Shown here piece after piece: positions 63,636-64,000 of a stretch of DNA of 64,000 bases. Each line of letters starts with the position of its first letter. Position 1 is the stretch's first letter. The notes under the pieces are model-generated. The model searched no databases. It was not told the DNA's origin and worked only from the letters and a program-made list of their open reading frames with translations. This DNA is from an uncultured Pelagibacteraceae bacterium (GTDB lineage: Bacteria; Pseudomonadota; Alphaproteobacteria; Pelagibacterales; Pelagibacteraceae), in NCBI GenBank assembly GCA_902566785.1, contig CACFKI010000002.1, forward strand, positions 1 through 64,000, in the 5' to 3' direction. A program made the translations under genes and the position numbers.

Positions 63636-64000
63636 TCTTAAAGATATAAGAAATAATTTTGATGAATTTGTTAAATCAATCAAAGAAAGAAATGTAGATA
63701 TTAAATTTGATAATATACTAAGTTTAGATAAAGAAAATAGAAATCTAATTCAAAAAAAAGAAAATTTAGAGAAAGAAAAAAAAGAAATTTCTAAATCAAA
63801 AGATAAGAGTCTATTTGAGAAATCAAAAAGTATTTCTTTAGAAATTGATAATCTAAATGCTAAACAAATAAAATTTAAATCTCAGATAGATGACATATTA
63901 TCATCTTTGCCAAATTTACCTTTAAAAGATGTTCCATCTGGTAAAGATGAATCTTCAAACATTGAAATTGAAAAAAAAGGTGAAATTAAAAAATTTGATT
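63628..64000 (+). CDS. serS: seryl-tRNA synthetase, N-terminal part
   Basis: Only the first 124 codons are in the window. The translation starts MHNLKDIRNNFDEFVKSIKE and continues with the long antiparallel coiled coil of SerRS that grips tRNA-Ser (LDKENRNLIQKKENLEKEKK). It then has ILSSLPNLPLKDVPSGKDES, the conserved linker to the catalytic domain. The position after tatC is the usual one in alphaproteobacteria. Confidence 0.93.
   Translation, partial: MHNLKDIRNNFDEFVKSIKERNVDIKFDNILSLDKENRNLIQKKENLEKEKKEISKSKDKSLFEKSKSISLEIDNLNAKQIKFKSQIDDILSSLPNLPLKDVPSGKDESSNIEIEKKGEIKKFD

Overview
The window is AT-rich, tightly packed chromosomal DNA. Genes overlap by 1 to 20 bases or are separated by a few bases, even at convergent 3' ends. 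AGA is the preferred arginine codon and a tRNA-Arg(TCT) is present. Gene content and order (ppiD/tpiA/secG/pyrG/kdsA/eno/ftsB/lipA/coq10, cinA/pgpA/ispDF, ntrYX/trkAH, aapJQMP, argS/nagZ/scpAB/tatABC/serS) point to a streamlined marine alphaproteobacterium of the SAR11 clade (Pelagibacterales). This assignment is inferred from gene content; no 16S gene is present. No insertion sequence, prophage or CRISPR array was seen.

Layout. 1-8.8 kb: housekeeping genes (end of a ppiD-like gene, glycolysis, CTP and Kdo synthesis, cell division, lipoate, quinone, phospholipid and isoprenoid genes). 8.8-16 kb: the NtrY/NtrX two-component system, TrkA/TrkH potassium uptake and an unrecognised TPR protein. 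16-21.3 kb: tRNA-Arg, a general L-amino-acid ABC transporter (aapJQMP), a PraR-like regulator, and tRNA-Asn and tRNA-Cys. 21.3-26.9 kb: valS, ilvD and a manC-like GDP-mannose gene.

26.9-32.2 kb holds the most notable accessory block: a complete predicted methylphosphonate route. It contains PEP mutase (fused to a cytidylyltransferase), phosphonopyruvate decarboxylase, an iron-type alcohol dehydrogenase for phosphonoacetaldehyde reduction, and a divergent double-cupin protein with the 2-His-1-Gln ligand pattern of methylphosphonate synthase. A second, stand-alone cytidylyltransferase suggests that the phosphonate is activated as a CMP derivative and attached to a lipid or glycan.

32.2-49.2 kb is a phosphorus block. 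It contains a lipid kinase, PlcP-like phospholipase C and a glycosyltransferase (lipid remodelling), then phoR, a secreted unknown protein, pstSCAB-phoU-phoB, a SixA-like phosphatase, ppk-ppx, and a PhoX-type alkaline phosphatase with a Tat signal. The sequence shows repeated 7-bp Pho-box half-sites at an 11-bp period upstream of pstS, and a pair of oppositely oriented boxes between the lipid kinase and plcP. No such box was seen at the phosphonate cluster.

49.2-56.9 kb: a possible structured RNA, a lysine-rich small protein, a NUDIX/aquaporin/arsenate reductase module, and the zinc system zur-znuBC/znuA with two Zur-like palindromes and a His-rich repeat in ZnuA. This is followed by a DpkA-like reductase, xth and erpA. 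56.9-64 kb: dgt, argS, a short membrane protein in the place usually held by a SPOR protein, nagZ, scpAB, tatABC and the start of serS. PhoX carries a twin-arginine signal, and its likely export machinery is encoded in the same window.
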